A stretch of 64,000 bases of DNA from Rubrivivax sp. (GTDB lineage Bacteria; Pseudomonadota; Gammaproteobacteria; Burkholderiales; Burkholderiaceae_C), in assembly GCA_021300575.1 (NCBI GenBank), contig JAJTDM010000024.1, positions 1-64,000 on the forward strand. The letters are read 5' to 3'. The translations under genes and the position numbers were made by a program. The notes beneath the pieces were generated by a model. The model did no database searches. It was not told the DNA's origin and saw only the letters and a program-made list of their open reading frames with translations. Below, piece by piece: positions 8,230 to 17,318 of the stretch. Position 1 is the stretch's first letter, and the number at the start of each line of letters is the position of its first letter.

Positions 8230-9825
8230 ATGAACTTCTTGATGTGTTCAGGGCGCCAAGCCCGCACCTTGCTGTGCACCTTGGCGGCCCTTGCTTTGTT
8301 CGGCATGGCCTACGCCGCCCCGGGCCTGCCTTCCACCAACGTGGCCTGGGTGCCCGCGGCGGCAGACGCCGACATCGACCGCGCCTTCGCCCAGGCCCGC
8401 AGCGAGAAGAAGCCGGTGCTGCTGTACTGGGGCGCCACCTGGTGCCCGCCTTGCAACCAGCTCAAGGCTACGCTGTTCAACCGCCAGGACTTTGCCGCCC
8501 AGGCGAAGAACTTCGTGGCGGTGCACGTGGACGGCGACCGGCCGGGCGCGCAGAAGCTGGGTGGGCGCTTCAAGGTGCGCGGCTACCCCACCGTCATCCT
8601 GATGACGGCCGAGGGCGCGGAAATCTCCCGCCTGCCGGGCGACGCCGATGCACCGCAGATCATGGCCGTCCTGCAGGCCGGGTTGTCGGGCGGGCGGCCC
8701 CTCAAGGCGGTGCTGGCCGATGCGCGCGCCGGCAAGACCCTCAGCGCCAACGAGTGGCGCATGCTGGCCTTCCACGGCTGGGAGGTGGACGAGGATCAGC
8801 TGGTGCCGGCCAAGGAGCGGCCCACGTTGCTGGCCGAGCTGGCCCGGCGCAGCGAGACGGCCGCCGCCGGAGCGCGCGACGGCGAGACCAGCACCCGCCT
8901 GTGGCTCAAGGCGCTGGCCGCCAGCGATGACGGCAAGGGCCTGAAGCCCGAGGCCGCGCAGCGCGAGCTGGTGCAGCGCGTGTTGGGCGACGCCGCGCTG
9001 ACGCGCACCCACATGGACGTGCTGGCCAATGAGGCCGCCGACATCGTGCAGGTGTTGACTGCCGAAGAGTCCGCCGAACGCGCCGCGCTGGTGGGCCGCT
9101 ACGAGGCCGCGCTGGTCAGGCTGCAGGCCGACGCCACGCTGTCACGCGCTGACCGGCTGTCGGCCCTGGTGGCGCGGGTGCGCCTGGGCCGGCTGGGCCA
9201 GGGCAAGGACGTGGTGCAGCCCAAGCTGCCCGAGGCGCTGGTGCGCGAGGTGCGCGATACCGCCGTGCGCCTGGACCGGGAGATCACCGACGGCTACGAG
9301 CGGCAGGCCCTGATCACCAGCGCCGGCTGGCTGCTGGGTCAGGCCGGCCTGTGGGCCGAGAGCGATGCGCTGCTCAAGGCCAACCTCGCCAAGAGCCACT
9401 CGCCCTACTACCTCATGAGCCAGCTGGGCGGTAACGCGCGCAAGCTCGGACGAAAGGACGAGGCGCTGCAGTGGTACCAGCAGGCCTTTGACCGCAGCGA
9501 AGGCCCGGCCACGCGGCTGCAGTGGGGCTCGGGCTACTTCAGCGCCCTGGTGGAACTGGCCCCGGCCGACGCCGCGCGCATCGAGAAGACGGCGGCCCAG
9601 CTCTTCAGCGAAGCCGCCAAGGACAAGGGCGCCTTCCACGAGCGAAGCGCACGCTCACTTCAGCGTGTGGGCAGCAAGCTCAACGAGTGGAACAAGGACG
9701 GCAGCAAGGCTGCCGTGCTGCAGCGCCTGAAGCGCCAGCTCGACGGCGTGTGCGCCGGGGTGGAGGCGGCCGACGGCCAGCGCGCCACTTGCGAGGGTGT
9801 GCTGAAGCTCAAGACGGCAGGTTGA
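8230..9825 (+). CDS. exported thioredoxin-fold protein with helical C-terminal region
   Basis: This 531-residue protein begins with a signal peptide (hydrophobic core at residues 12-30, Ala-rich cleavage site). A thioredoxin domain at 45-160 carries the active-site motif W-C72-P-P-C75 and a cis-proline in GYPTVIL. The remaining 370 residues are helical and repeat-like, with a TPR-like stretch around LGRKDEALQWYQQAFDRS. It probably acts as a periplasmic thiol-disulfide protein. The CPPC dipeptide is unlike the usual CGPC of thioredoxin and is found in several periplasmic thiol proteins. Partners are unknown. Confidence 0.85.
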   Translation: MNFLMCSGRQARTLLCTLAALALFGMAYAAPGLPSTNVAWVPAAADADIDRAFAQARSEKKPVLLYWGATWCPPCNQLKATLFNRQDFAAQAKNFVAVHVDGDRPGAQKLGGRFKVRGYPTVILMTAEGAEISRLPGDADAPQIMAVLQAGLSGGRPLKAVLADARAGKTLSANEWRMLAFHGWEVDEDQLVPAKERPTLLAELARRSETAAAGARDGETSTRLWLKALAASDDGKGLKPEAAQRELVQRVLGDAALTRTHMDVLANEAADIVQVLTAEESAERAALVGRYEAALVRLQADATLSRADRLSALVARVRLGRLGQGKDVVQPKLPEALVREVRDTAVRLDREITDGYERQALITSAGWLLGQAGLWAESDALLKANLAKSHSPYYLMSQLGGNARKLGRKDEALQWYQQAFDRSEGPATRLQWGSGYFSALVELAPADAARIEKTAAQLFSEAAKDKGAFHERSARSLQRVGSKLNEWNKDGSKAAVLQRLKRQLDGVCAGVEAADGQRATCEGVLKLKTAG

Positions 9826-9977
9826 CTGGGCTCGGGCGCCGTCCAACGGCCGGCGCCGCCGTTCATCGCCTGCTTGCGCAGCTGGTCGCACGGGGCTCGA
9901 AAAGGACAGGGGCGCGGCGCCACACTGCGGCCCTTGATGACCACTTCTGCGCGCCACGCTGCGCGCCCGCATCGCCC

Positions 9978-12026
9978 ATGAAGCTCTCCTCACGCCCCGT
10001 CGTCACCGGCTGCGCCGCCCCCGAACCCCGCCCAACTTCTGCGTCTGCCGCGGCCCTCGGATCCACTTTCGCCCTGTCCACCGCCCTGGTGGGCCTGGCC
10101 ATGGCCACGGCCCTGCTGCTGCCGGTGCCGAGCCAAGCGCAGCCGCAGAATGCGACGGCGGCCGCGCCCACCACGGCGCCACCCGTCTACCCGGTGCGGG
10201 AGTTCTTCCGCAGCCCGGAGCGCTCCGCCTTCCGCCTGAGTGATGACGGACGCTGGCTGAGCTTCAAGCAGCCCGTGACGCTGGCCGGCGCTGCCGGCCG
10301 GCGCGACAACCTGTTTGTTCAGGCGCTGGAGGGCAGCCGGCTCACGGGCGAGCCGCGCCAGGTGACGCAGGAGACGGCGCGCGACGTGGACGGCTACTTC
10401 TGGAAGGGCAGTGACACCGTCGTCTACACCAAGGACTTTGGCGGTGACGAGAACTTCCATGTGGTGGCCGTGGATGTGGCCTCGGCGAAGGCGCGAGACC
10501 TCACGCCCTACGAGGGCGTGCGCGCCGAGATCGTGGACGATTTGCCGGATGACCCGCTGCACCTGCTGGTGGCGCACAACAAGCGCGACCGTCAGGCCAT
10601 GGATGTCTACCGTCTGAACGTCAAGACCGGCGCAGAGACCCCGGTGGCCACCAACCCCGGTAACGTGGTGGCCTGGGTGACCGACCACGCGGGCCGCTTG
10701 CGCATGGGCGTGGCCAACGATGGCGTCAACAACGTCATCCTGTACCGCGACAAGGAGACCGACGCCTTCAAGCCGTTGATCACCACGGACTTCCGCACAA
10801 GCGTGAGCCCGCAGTTCTTCGACGCGCAGAATCGCCGGTTCCATGCCCTCAGCAACCGGGGCCGAGACAAGGCGGCGCTGGTGCTGATCGACCCTGCCAG
10901 GCCGGAAGCCGAAGAGGTGCTCTTCGGTCACCCGAAGGTGGATGTCTCCGGGGTTGTCTGGTCGCGCAAACGCCAGGTGCTGACCCAGGCTTCCTTTGAG
11001 GTGGACAAGGCCGAACGCCAGGTCTTCGACGCGCAGACGCGCGCCCTGTACGACAAGCTGCAAGCCCGTCTGCCGGGCTACGAGGTCATGCTGCAGGCGC
11101 AGACCCGGTACGAGGACAAGTTCGTGGTGGCGGCCTACAACGACCGCACACAGGGCGCGCGCTATCTGTTTGACGCCAAGACCGATGGGCTGACCAAGCT
11201 GGGCGACTTGACACCTTGGCTGCCCGAGACCCACATGGCCCCCATGAAGCCGGTGCGCTATGCGGCGCGCGACGGGCTGGAGATCCCTGGCTACCTGACG
11301 CTGCCCGTAGGGCGCGCACCCAAGAACCTGCCGTGCGTGGTGAACCCGCACGGCGGCCCGTGGGCGCGTGACAGCTGGGGTTTCAACCCCGAGGTGCAGT
11401 GGCTGGCCAACCGGGGCTACTGCGTGCTGCAGATGAACTTCCGTGGGTCCACGGGCTTTGGCCGGCAGTTCTGGGAGGCCAGCTTCAAGCAGTGGGGCCT
11501 GGCCATGCAGGACGACATCACCGACGGTGTGAAGTGGCTGGTGGACCAGGGCATCGCCGACCCCCGGCGCGTGGGCCTCTACGGCGGCAGCTATGGCGGC
11601 TACGCCACCCTGGCGGGCATCACCAAGACGCCAGAGTTGTACGCTGCGGCGGTTAACTATGTGGGTGTGAGCAATCTGTTCACGTTCATGAACACCATCC
11701 CGCCGTATTGGGAGCCCTTCCGCCAGCAGATGTACGAGATGGTGGGCAACCCCCAGGACCCGAAGGACGAGGCCCGCATGCGCGCCACGTCACCGGTGTT
11801 CCAGGCCGATCGCATCCGTACCCCGCTGTTCGTGGCGCAGGGCGCGCGCGACCCGCGCGTGAACAAGGCCGAGAGCGACCAGATCGTGGAGGCCCTGCGC
11901 AAGCGCGGCGTGCAGGTGCAGTATCTGGTCAAGGACAACGAGGGCCACGGCTTTGCCAACGAGGAGAACCGCTTCGAGTTCTACGAGACGATGGAAGGCT
12001 TCCTGCAACAGCACCTGAAGCCCTGA
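9978..12026 (+). CDS. S9-family (prolyl oligopeptidase-type) serine peptidase, exported
   Basis: This 682-residue protein has an N-terminal export signal, an atypically long one with the hydrophobic stretch near residues 25-55. A beta-propeller-like region (60-430) is followed by an alpha/beta hydrolase domain. The catalytic triad is visible as S538 in YGGSYGGYA, D625 in GARDPRV and H657 in NEGHGF. Such enzymes cleave short peptides or remove N-terminal residues, here most likely in the periplasm. The ATG at 9978 gives the signal-like N-terminus; earlier in-frame sequence overlaps the preceding gene and is not convincing. Confidence 0.9.
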   Translation: MKLSSRPVVTGCAAPEPRPTSASAAALGSTFALSTALVGLAMATALLLPVPSQAQPQNATAAAPTTAPPVYPVREFFRSPERSAFRLSDDGRWLSFKQPVTLAGAAGRRDNLFVQALEGSRLTGEPRQVTQETARDVDGYFWKGSDTVVYTKDFGGDENFHVVAVDVASAKARDLTPYEGVRAEIVDDLPDDPLHLLVAHNKRDRQAMDVYRLNVKTGAETPVATNPGNVVAWVTDHAGRLRMGVANDGVNNVILYRDKETDAFKPLITTDFRTSVSPQFFDAQNRRFHALSNRGRDKAALVLIDPARPEAEEVLFGHPKVDVSGVVWSRKRQVLTQASFEVDKAERQVFDAQTRALYDKLQARLPGYEVMLQAQTRYEDKFVVAAYNDRTQGARYLFDAKTDGLTKLGDLTPWLPETHMAPMKPVRYAARDGLEIPGYLTLPVGRAPKNLPCVVNPHGGPWARDSWGFNPEVQWLANRGYCVLQMNFRGSTGFGRQFWEASFKQWGLAMQDDITDGVKWLVDQGIADPRRVGLYGGSYGGYATLAGITKTPELYAAAVNYVGVSNLFTFMNTIPPYWEPFRQQMYEMVGNPQDPKDEARMRATSPVFQADRIRTPLFVAQGARDPRVNKAESDQIVEALRKRGVQVQYLVKDNEGHGFANEENRFEFYETMEGFLQQHLKP

Positions 12027-12150
12027 AGCGTGACCCCGGAACCAAAGCCCGGGCTGTCTCACTTCCAGCCGGCATGGCACAAGGTATTCGCGCAGCTCAT
12101 ACGATAGGCTCGCGCCACGGTTTCACCCCAGCGTTCAACAGGACACCGCC

Positions 12151-12516
12151 ATGCCCCGCCACATCCTCACCGAAGCCCAGCTCCACCCCGCCATCCGCGA
12201 CCGCGTGGCTCGTCACGAACGGGCCATCGTCGAGGCGGTGCAAGCCGCCGTGGCGGCGCATCCGGTGGTGGTGGTGGGCATGCGTGCGAACCCTTACCCC
12301 GCCAAGGCCCGTCGCCTGCTGGATACGGCGGGCATCCCTTACCAGTACCTGGAATACGGCGGCTACCTGAGCGACTGGCGCCGCCGCAACGCGCTGAAGC
12401 TGTGGACCGGCTGGCCCACCTTCCCGATGGTCTTCGTCAAGGGCGTGCTGGTGGGCGGCTTCGACGACCTGAAGAAGCTGCTGGACAGTGGCGAGTTGAA
12501 GGCCCTGTTGGGTTGA
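12151..12516 (+). CDS. glutaredoxin-fold protein lacking the CxxC motif
   Basis: This 121-residue protein has the glutaredoxin layout: a strand PVVVVGM, a helix beginning AKARRLLDTAGIPY, then TGWPTFPMVFVKGVLVGGFDDL with the cis-proline and glycine pair that bind glutathione. The redox motif position reads N47-P-Y-P50 where CPYC would be expected, and the protein contains no cysteine at all. It therefore cannot do dithiol or monothiol exchange itself. It could bind glutathione or an iron-sulfur partner in a structural or regulatory way. A helical extension of about 35 residues precedes the fold. Confidence 0.8.
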   Translation: MPRHILTEAQLHPAIRDRVARHERAIVEAVQAAVAAHPVVVVGMRANPYPAKARRLLDTAGIPYQYLEYGGYLSDWRRRNALKLWTGWPTFPMVFVKGVLVGGFDDLKKLLDSGELKALLG

Positions 12517-12631
12517 GATTTCGCTTGCCGTTGGCGCCCTTGATGCAACCCGCAGGTTCGTCCCTGTACGCAGGCCCACCACTCATGCCGTGGGACCCGG
12601 GCCGGGGCATGCCATGCTCGAAATCGGCGGC

Positions 12632-14203
12632 ATGAAGTCCATATCGGACAAGCCCCGCGCCCGGCGCCCTGCGCGGTGGCGTCGCCCTGGGTGGTGGGGT
12701 CTGGCCGCGGCGGTGGTGCTGGCAGGCTCCAGCCTGGCTGCGCCAGCTGTCTCGGCGAATGCGACCCTGAACCCCTGCCGCCTGAAGGGCCTGGAGCACG
12801 AGGCCCGCTGCGGTGTGGTCCAGCGCCCGCTCGACCCCGCGCAACCCCAAGGCCCGCAGATTGACGTGCACTTTGCGGTGCTGCCGGCGCTGGCCCGCCA
12901 CAAGAAGCCGGATCCGGTCTTCTTCTTTGCCGGCGGACCGGGGCAGAGTGCGATCGCCCTGGCCGGCACGCTGGCGCGGCCGCTGGCGCGTTTGACCAAC
13001 CGCCGCGACGTGGTGCTGATCGACCAGCGCGGCACCGGGCGCAGCGCGCCGCTGCACTGCCCGGAGCAGCCGCTCACCCAGTCCCTGCGCGAGATGGCCG
13101 ACCCCGCCGCTCAGGCCCTGCGCCTGCGCGAATGCCGTGCGGCCTTACAGAAGCTGCCGCATGGCGACCTGCGCCAGTACACCACCACGGTGGCGATGGC
13201 CGACGCAGAAGCCGTGCGCCAGGCGCTCGGCGCGCCCTTGGTGAACCTGTTGGGTGGGTCCTACGGTACGCGCGCCGCCTTGGAGTACCTGCGCCAGTTC
13301 CCGCAGGCGGTGCGGCGCGTGGTCATCGACGGCGTGGCGCCGCCGGACATGGTGCTGCCGGCCTCGTTCTCCACCGACGCGCAGGCAGCGCTCGACGCCC
13401 TGTTCGCCGCCTGCCAGGCTGAGCCGGGCTGCGCGAAGGATCACCCGCAACTGCGCGAGCGCTGGGCCGCGCTGCTCAAGAGCCTGCCGCGCGAGGTGAG
13501 CGCGTTCCACCCGCTCACGGGGCGCGAGGAGCGTCTGACGATGACGCGCGAGTTGCTGACCAGTCTGGTGCGCCCGCCCCTGTACGCGCCGTTGCTGACC
13601 TCGGCCCTGCCGCTGGCCATCGACGAGGCGTCGCAAGGGCGCTTCGGCGCGCTGGTCGGCCTGACCTCGGCTCTGGGCAGCGCCCGTGGCAGCGCACAGC
13701 GTCTGGCCGAGGGCATGCACTTCTCGGTGATCTGCGCCGAGGACTTCCCGCGCCTTCAGGCCGGCGCCTACGCCGACCGGCCGGGGCCGGACTTCGCCAA
13801 CGACTTCGCCGACATGTACCGGCGTGTGTGTGACGGCTGGCCGCAGGGTACGGTGCCACCGGCCTTCTACCAGGTGCCGCCCGCGCCCATGCCGGTGCTG
13901 GTGTTGTCCGGCGGCCTGGACCCCGTGACGCCCCCCCGCCACGGCCAGCGCGTGGCCCAAGCCCTCGGACCGCAGGCCCGCCATGTGGTGGTGCCTAACG
14001 CGGGCCACGGTCTGATGCTGCAGGGCTGCCTGCGCGACGTGGTCTTTCGCTTCATCGACGCCCCTGACAGTGCGGCCGCACTGCAGGTGGACGGCGGGTG
14101 TGCCGAGAACATGCCCCGGCCGCCCGCGTTCGTGGCTCCAGGGTCGGTGCCCGTGCAGGCACCGGGTACCGCCGTGGCGCCAGGCCGGGGGGGCCGGTCA
14201 TGA
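12632..14203 (+). CDS. exported alpha/beta hydrolase (TAP/proline iminopeptidase-like)
   Basis: This 523-residue hydrolase has a basic N-terminus and hydrophobic segment (residues 22-40) serving as export signal, followed by oxyanion motif FFFAGGPGQSA. The nucleophile is S210 in LGGSYGTR, the acid D430 in SGGLDPVTPP and the base H459 in NAGHGLM. A C-terminal TAP-like region is typical of tripeptidyl aminopeptidases and related esterases. Starts at 12614 (ATG) and 12590 (GTG) are also possible; I chose the one closest to a normal signal peptide. The stop overlaps the next start (ATGA), so it is probably cotranscribed with the ABC transporter genes. Confidence 0.85.
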   Translation: MKSISDKPRARRPARWRRPGWWGLAAAVVLAGSSLAAPAVSANATLNPCRLKGLEHEARCGVVQRPLDPAQPQGPQIDVHFAVLPALARHKKPDPVFFFAGGPGQSAIALAGTLARPLARLTNRRDVVLIDQRGTGRSAPLHCPEQPLTQSLREMADPAAQALRLRECRAALQKLPHGDLRQYTTTVAMADAEAVRQALGAPLVNLLGGSYGTRAALEYLRQFPQAVRRVVIDGVAPPDMVLPASFSTDAQAALDALFAACQAEPGCAKDHPQLRERWAALLKSLPREVSAFHPLTGREERLTMTRELLTSLVRPPLYAPLLTSALPLAIDEASQGRFGALVGLTSALGSARGSAQRLAEGMHFSVICAEDFPRLQAGAYADRPGPDFANDFADMYRRVCDGWPQGTVPPAFYQVPPAPMPVLVLSGGLDPVTPPRHGQRVAQALGPQARHVVVPNAGHGLMLQGCLRDVVFRFIDAPDSAAALQVDGGCAENMPRPPAFVAPGSVPVQAPGTAVAPGRGGRS

Positions 14204-15012
14204 TCGAAGTGCAGGACCTGTCGCGCCGTTTCGTGCAGGGGCATGGGCGCAAGGCGCGCACTGTGCAAGCGGTCGATGGCGTGAGCTTGACCGCAGCCAA
14301 TGGCCGCATCACCGGCCTGCTCGGCCCCAACGGCGCGGGCAAGACCACCACGCTGCGTATCGTGGCCGCCTTGCTCAAGCCCGATGCCGGGCGCATCACG
14401 GTGGACGGCATCGACGTGGCCGCGCAGCCGCAGCAGGCCCTGGCGCGCATGGGCGTGCTGTCAGATGCGCGCGGCTTGTACACCCGGCTGAGTGCGCGCG
14501 AGAACATCCTGTACTTCGCCCGTCTGCATGGCGTGCCGGCCGAAGTGGCCGGCATCCGCCTGGAGACCTTGGCCGACACGCTGGACATGCGGCCGCTGCT
14601 GGACCGTCGCACCGAGGGCTTCAGCCAGGGTGAGCGCATGAAGACGGCGCTGGCGCGCGCGCTGATCCATGACCCGCCCAACATCATCCTGGACGAGCCC
14701 ACCAACGGGCTGGACGTGCTGGCCACGCGCTCGCTGCGCGAGTCGCTCAAGCGCCTGCGCGACGAGCAGGGCAAGTGCATCATCTTCTCCACGCACATCA
14801 TGCAGGAGGTGCAGCGGCTGTGCGACCAGGTGGTGGTGGTCGCGCAGGGGCGCACGGTGGCGCAGGGCACGGTGGATGAACTGTCCGCGCGCACGGGCCT
14901 GGCGGACTTCGAGGAGACCTTTGTGGCGCTGGCGTTCGGTGCTGGGGCCGGGTCTGCTTCCCCGGCGGGCTATGACGCTGCGGCTGCCTCGGTGGCGGGA
15001 GGGCCCGCATGA
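14200..15012 (+). CDS. natA: ABC transporter ATP-binding protein (NatA-like)
   Basis: This 270-residue ATPase carries Walker A GPNGAGKTT (residues 43-51), signature FSQGERMK (a variant of LSGGQ), Walker B IILDEPTNGLD and the switch His in STHIM. The gene lies between an overlapping upstream hydrolase and a downstream ABC-2 permease, with ATGA junctions on both sides, which implies translational coupling. The best parallel is the NatA subunit of sodium or drug exporters of the CcmA/ABC-2 type. The exported substrate is unknown. Confidence 0.88.
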   Translation: MIEVQDLSRRFVQGHGRKARTVQAVDGVSLTAANGRITGLLGPNGAGKTTTLRIVAALLKPDAGRITVDGIDVAAQPQQALARMGVLSDARGLYTRLSARENILYFARLHGVPAEVAGIRLETLADTLDMRPLLDRRTEGFSQGERMKTALARALIHDPPNIILDEPTNGLDVLATRSLRESLKRLRDEQGKCIIFSTHIMQEVQRLCDQVVVVAQGRTVAQGTVDELSARTGLADFEETFVALAFGAGAGSASPAGYDAAAASVAGGPA

Positions 15013-16199
15013 GCGCCGCCGCAGTTCGTCAGGCCTGGGCCCACGCCTGGGCGGTCTTCTGCAAGGAACTGCTGGACGCCTTGCGCGACCGGCGCACGCT
15101 GGTGATGGTGCTGCTGAGCTCGGTGGCCATGGGGCCGGTGGTACTGGTGCTGATTTCCACGCTGGCGTCGTCGTTCGAGAAGCGGGCTGAGGCGCGCGAG
15201 GTGGTGGTGGCCGGCATCGCCCACGCGCCGGGGCTGCGCAACTACCTGGAGCGCCAGACCTACACCGTCAAGGAAGCGCCGCCCGACTACGAGCAGCAGC
15301 TCAAGGAGAGCCGACTCCAGGACCCGGTGCTGGTGGTGCCGGCCGACTTCGAGAGATCGCTGCGCGAAGGGGCTGTGCCGGTGTTGGAGGTGGTGAGCCA
15401 CAGCGCCAACCAGCGCGCACAGGGTGGCGTGGGCCGCATCGCCGGGCTGCTGCGCGGGTTCAACCAGGAGCAGGCGGCCTTGCGCTTGCTGGTGCGCGGG
15501 GTGTCGCCCTCGTTGCTGCAGGCGGTGGAGGTGCAGGAGTTCGACCTCGCCAGCCCGGCCACGCGTGGCGCGCAGTTGTCGTTCATGCTGCCGTTCTTCG
15601 TGCTGATGGCCGTGCTCTACGGCGCCTTGAACGCCGCCCTGGACACCACGGCCGGTGAGCGCGAGCGCGGCTCGCTGGAGCCGCTGCTGATGAACCCGGC
15701 CAGCCCGCTGGCCCTCACGCTGGGCAAGTGGGCGGCCGTTTCGGCGGTGGGGATGCTGATTGCGGTCCTGAGTTGTCTGAGCTTCCTGCCCGGGCAGTGG
15801 CTGCTGCGCAGCGAGACGCTGTCGGCCATGTTCCGCTTCGGCCCCGGCGATGCTGCCCGTTTCCTGGCGCTGCTGCTGCCGCTGGCGGGCGCGCTGTCGG
15901 CCGTGCTGATGGCCATTGCCATCCGCTGCAAGAGTTTCAAGGAGGCGCAGGCCAACGCCACCGTGGTGCTGCTGGGCGTGTCGATGCTGCCCCTGGTGAC
16001 GCTGTTCAACCCGGGCGGCGAGGCCGCCTGGCACCTGTGGGTGCCGGCGCTGGGCCAGATCACGCTGATGGGCCGCGTGCTCAAGGGCGAGCCCCTGGCT
16101 GCGCTGGACCTGGGCATCCCGCTGCTGGTCAGCGTGGTGGTCGCGGCCGTGGGCGTGTGGTTCGTGGCGCGGTCGCTGCGTGCGGCGGCCATCAAGTGA
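15009..16199 (+). CDS. natB: ABC-2 type permease (NatB-like)
   Basis: This 396-residue membrane protein has a first transmembrane segment near residues 32-55, a long soluble loop (55-185), and a cluster of five or so membrane segments from 190 to the end. That is the layout of NatB-type ABC-2 permeases. The ATG overlaps the ATPase stop by four bases. Together with the preceding gene it forms a two-component exporter. A short inverted repeat (GGAGG/CCTCC at 16249-16262) lies 50 bases downstream and could help end transcription, but it lacks a T-run. Confidence 0.87.
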   Translation: MSAAAVRQAWAHAWAVFCKELLDALRDRRTLVMVLLSSVAMGPVVLVLISTLASSFEKRAEAREVVVAGIAHAPGLRNYLERQTYTVKEAPPDYEQQLKESRLQDPVLVVPADFERSLREGAVPVLEVVSHSANQRAQGGVGRIAGLLRGFNQEQAALRLLVRGVSPSLLQAVEVQEFDLASPATRGAQLSFMLPFFVLMAVLYGALNAALDTTAGERERGSLEPLLMNPASPLALTLGKWAAVSAVGMLIAVLSCLSFLPGQWLLRSETLSAMFRFGPGDAARFLALLLPLAGALSAVLMAIAIRCKSFKEAQANATVVLLGVSMLPLVTLFNPGGEAAWHLWVPALGQITLMGRVLKGEPLAALDLGIPLLVSVVVAAVGVWFVARSLRAAAIK

Positions 16200-16286
16200 G
16201 CTTGCGCTCACTTGACACGAAAGGCCCTCTCGCATTGAGGAAAGAGCGGGAGGTCCGCCTCCTGCACAAGGCGGCGGGGTCGTCTC

Positions 16287-16481
16287 TCAGGTCTTCTTCA
16301 TTGGGCAACTGCTGAAGCCCAGCATGGTGTAGATCGGGCAGAAGCCCAGCGCTGCCGTCAGCAGCGGCACCACGCCGATCCAGCCCCAGACACCGATGGT
16401 GCCGGCCAAGGTGAGGGCGATCAGGGCCAGGCCGATCACCGCGCGCACGATGCGGTCGATGCCGCCGACGTTGGTTTGCAT
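16287..16481 (-). CDS. DUF2892 (YgaP-type) small membrane protein
   Basis: This 64-residue protein matches the short DUF2892 family. It has a start like NVGGIDRIVRAVIGLALI, two hydrophobic helices (residues 13-30 and 33-50), and the conserved ending LGFCPIYTMLGFSSCP with two cysteines. Related domains occur at the C-terminus of membrane rhodaneses, and free-standing forms are common in proteobacteria. Function is unknown; a sulfur or thiol connection is only suggested by the rhodanese fusions. Confidence 0.88.
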   Translation of the reverse strand: MQTNVGGIDRIVRAVIGLALIALTLAGTIGVWGWIGVVPLLTAALGFCPIYTMLGFSSCPMKKT

Positions 16482-16606
16482 GGAAGTCTCCTGTTGCGTT
16501 GAGGGGCCCAGTCTGGCCCGCCCCGGGGGGCGGCGTCCATGACGTCCCTCAACGCCGACGAAGGGGCTTCGTTGGCGCGCAGGAGGCAGGCGCTGGCGAT
16601 GGCGCC

Positions 16607-16861
16607 TCAGGGCCGGGTCATGCGCTCCAGACGAAGCAAACCCGCCATCGCATCGGCAGCGCTGTGGCCGCACATCTCGGCCGTGGGGCGCAAGGAGCTG
16701 CACACGGCGGGCCTTTCGGGCTGACCGAACAAGCGGCAACGCAACTGCTCGTCCAGTTGCACACAAGGCACCCCCGCCGGCTTGCCCTCGGGCATGCCGG
16801 GAATGGGAGAGCTGATGGACGGGGCGATGCAGCAGGCGGCGCAGTGGGGGCGGCAGAGCAT
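16607..16861 (-). CDS. YkgJ-family cysteine-cluster protein
   Basis: This 84-residue protein carries the cysteine pattern of YkgJ proteins: CRPHCAACC at residues 3-11, then [22 protein letters not shown] and EMCG. These cysteines are thought to bind a metal or an iron-sulfur cluster. Length is typical. It is the middle gene of three small minus-strand genes and has no obvious functional link to them. Confidence 0.87.
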   Translation of the reverse strand: MLCRPHCAACCIAPSISSPIPGMPEGKPAGVPCVQLDEQLRCRLFGQPERPAVCSSLRPTAEMCGHSAADAMAGLLRLERMTRP

Positions 16862-16916
16862 CGGCAGACCGGGCGCAGCAGATCAGGCGGGCAGAAGACC
16901 GGCCCTGCAGCCGGGA

Positions 16917-17279
16917 TCAAACGTTGAGCGAGAACCCGAGATCCACCTCGGAGGCTGGCTGGCCCCCTCGGATGCCCCAGTTGTCCAGGGGCGGCTCCTG
17001 CAGGACGATGAAGATGTCGGCGGGCGCGATGCCCAGGGCACCGAAGCGCTCGACGATCGAGCGAAACAGCGCCTTCTTGGCCTGCAGGGACCGGCCCGGG
17101 AACAACAGGATCTCCACATAGGTGTAGAAGTGTTCCGGCCGGTGCTCGATGTAGCGGATCTGCCGGTCATCTTCGGGCACCTTGAGCGCTTCACGCTGTG
17201 CCAAGTACACCGCCTCGATCATCGCCTGCACTTGCTCCGGCGGGCGAGGGCGACGGACTTCGATCTTGGACATGGGCAT
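16917..17279 (-). CDS. tautomerase-family protein
   Basis: This 120-residue protein resembles the longer bacterial tautomerase family (Tautomerase_2), with segments IEAVYLAQREALKVPEDDR, YTYVEILLFPGRS and IVLQEPPLDNWGIRGG. Enzymes of this superfamily use an N-terminal proline as the catalytic base. That favours the ATG at 17279, which leaves Pro2 to become residue 1, over the second ATG at 17273. The physiological substrate is unknown. Confidence 0.85.
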   Translation of the reverse strand: MPMSKIEVRRPRPPEQVQAMIEAVYLAQREALKVPEDDRQIRYIEHRPEHFYTYVEILLFPGRSLQAKKALFRSIVERFGALGIAPADIFIVLQEPPLDNWGIRGGQPASEVDLGFSLNV

Positions 17280-17318
17280 GCGGGCAGCATAACTCCCCGT
17301 GCGGGGGCACTCGCCGAT

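Noticed and set aside
16249-16262. GGAGG/CCTCC hairpin between natB and the DUF2892 gene as a terminator
   Set aside because: The stem is only five bases and no T-run follows on either strand, so it was not listed as a terminator.
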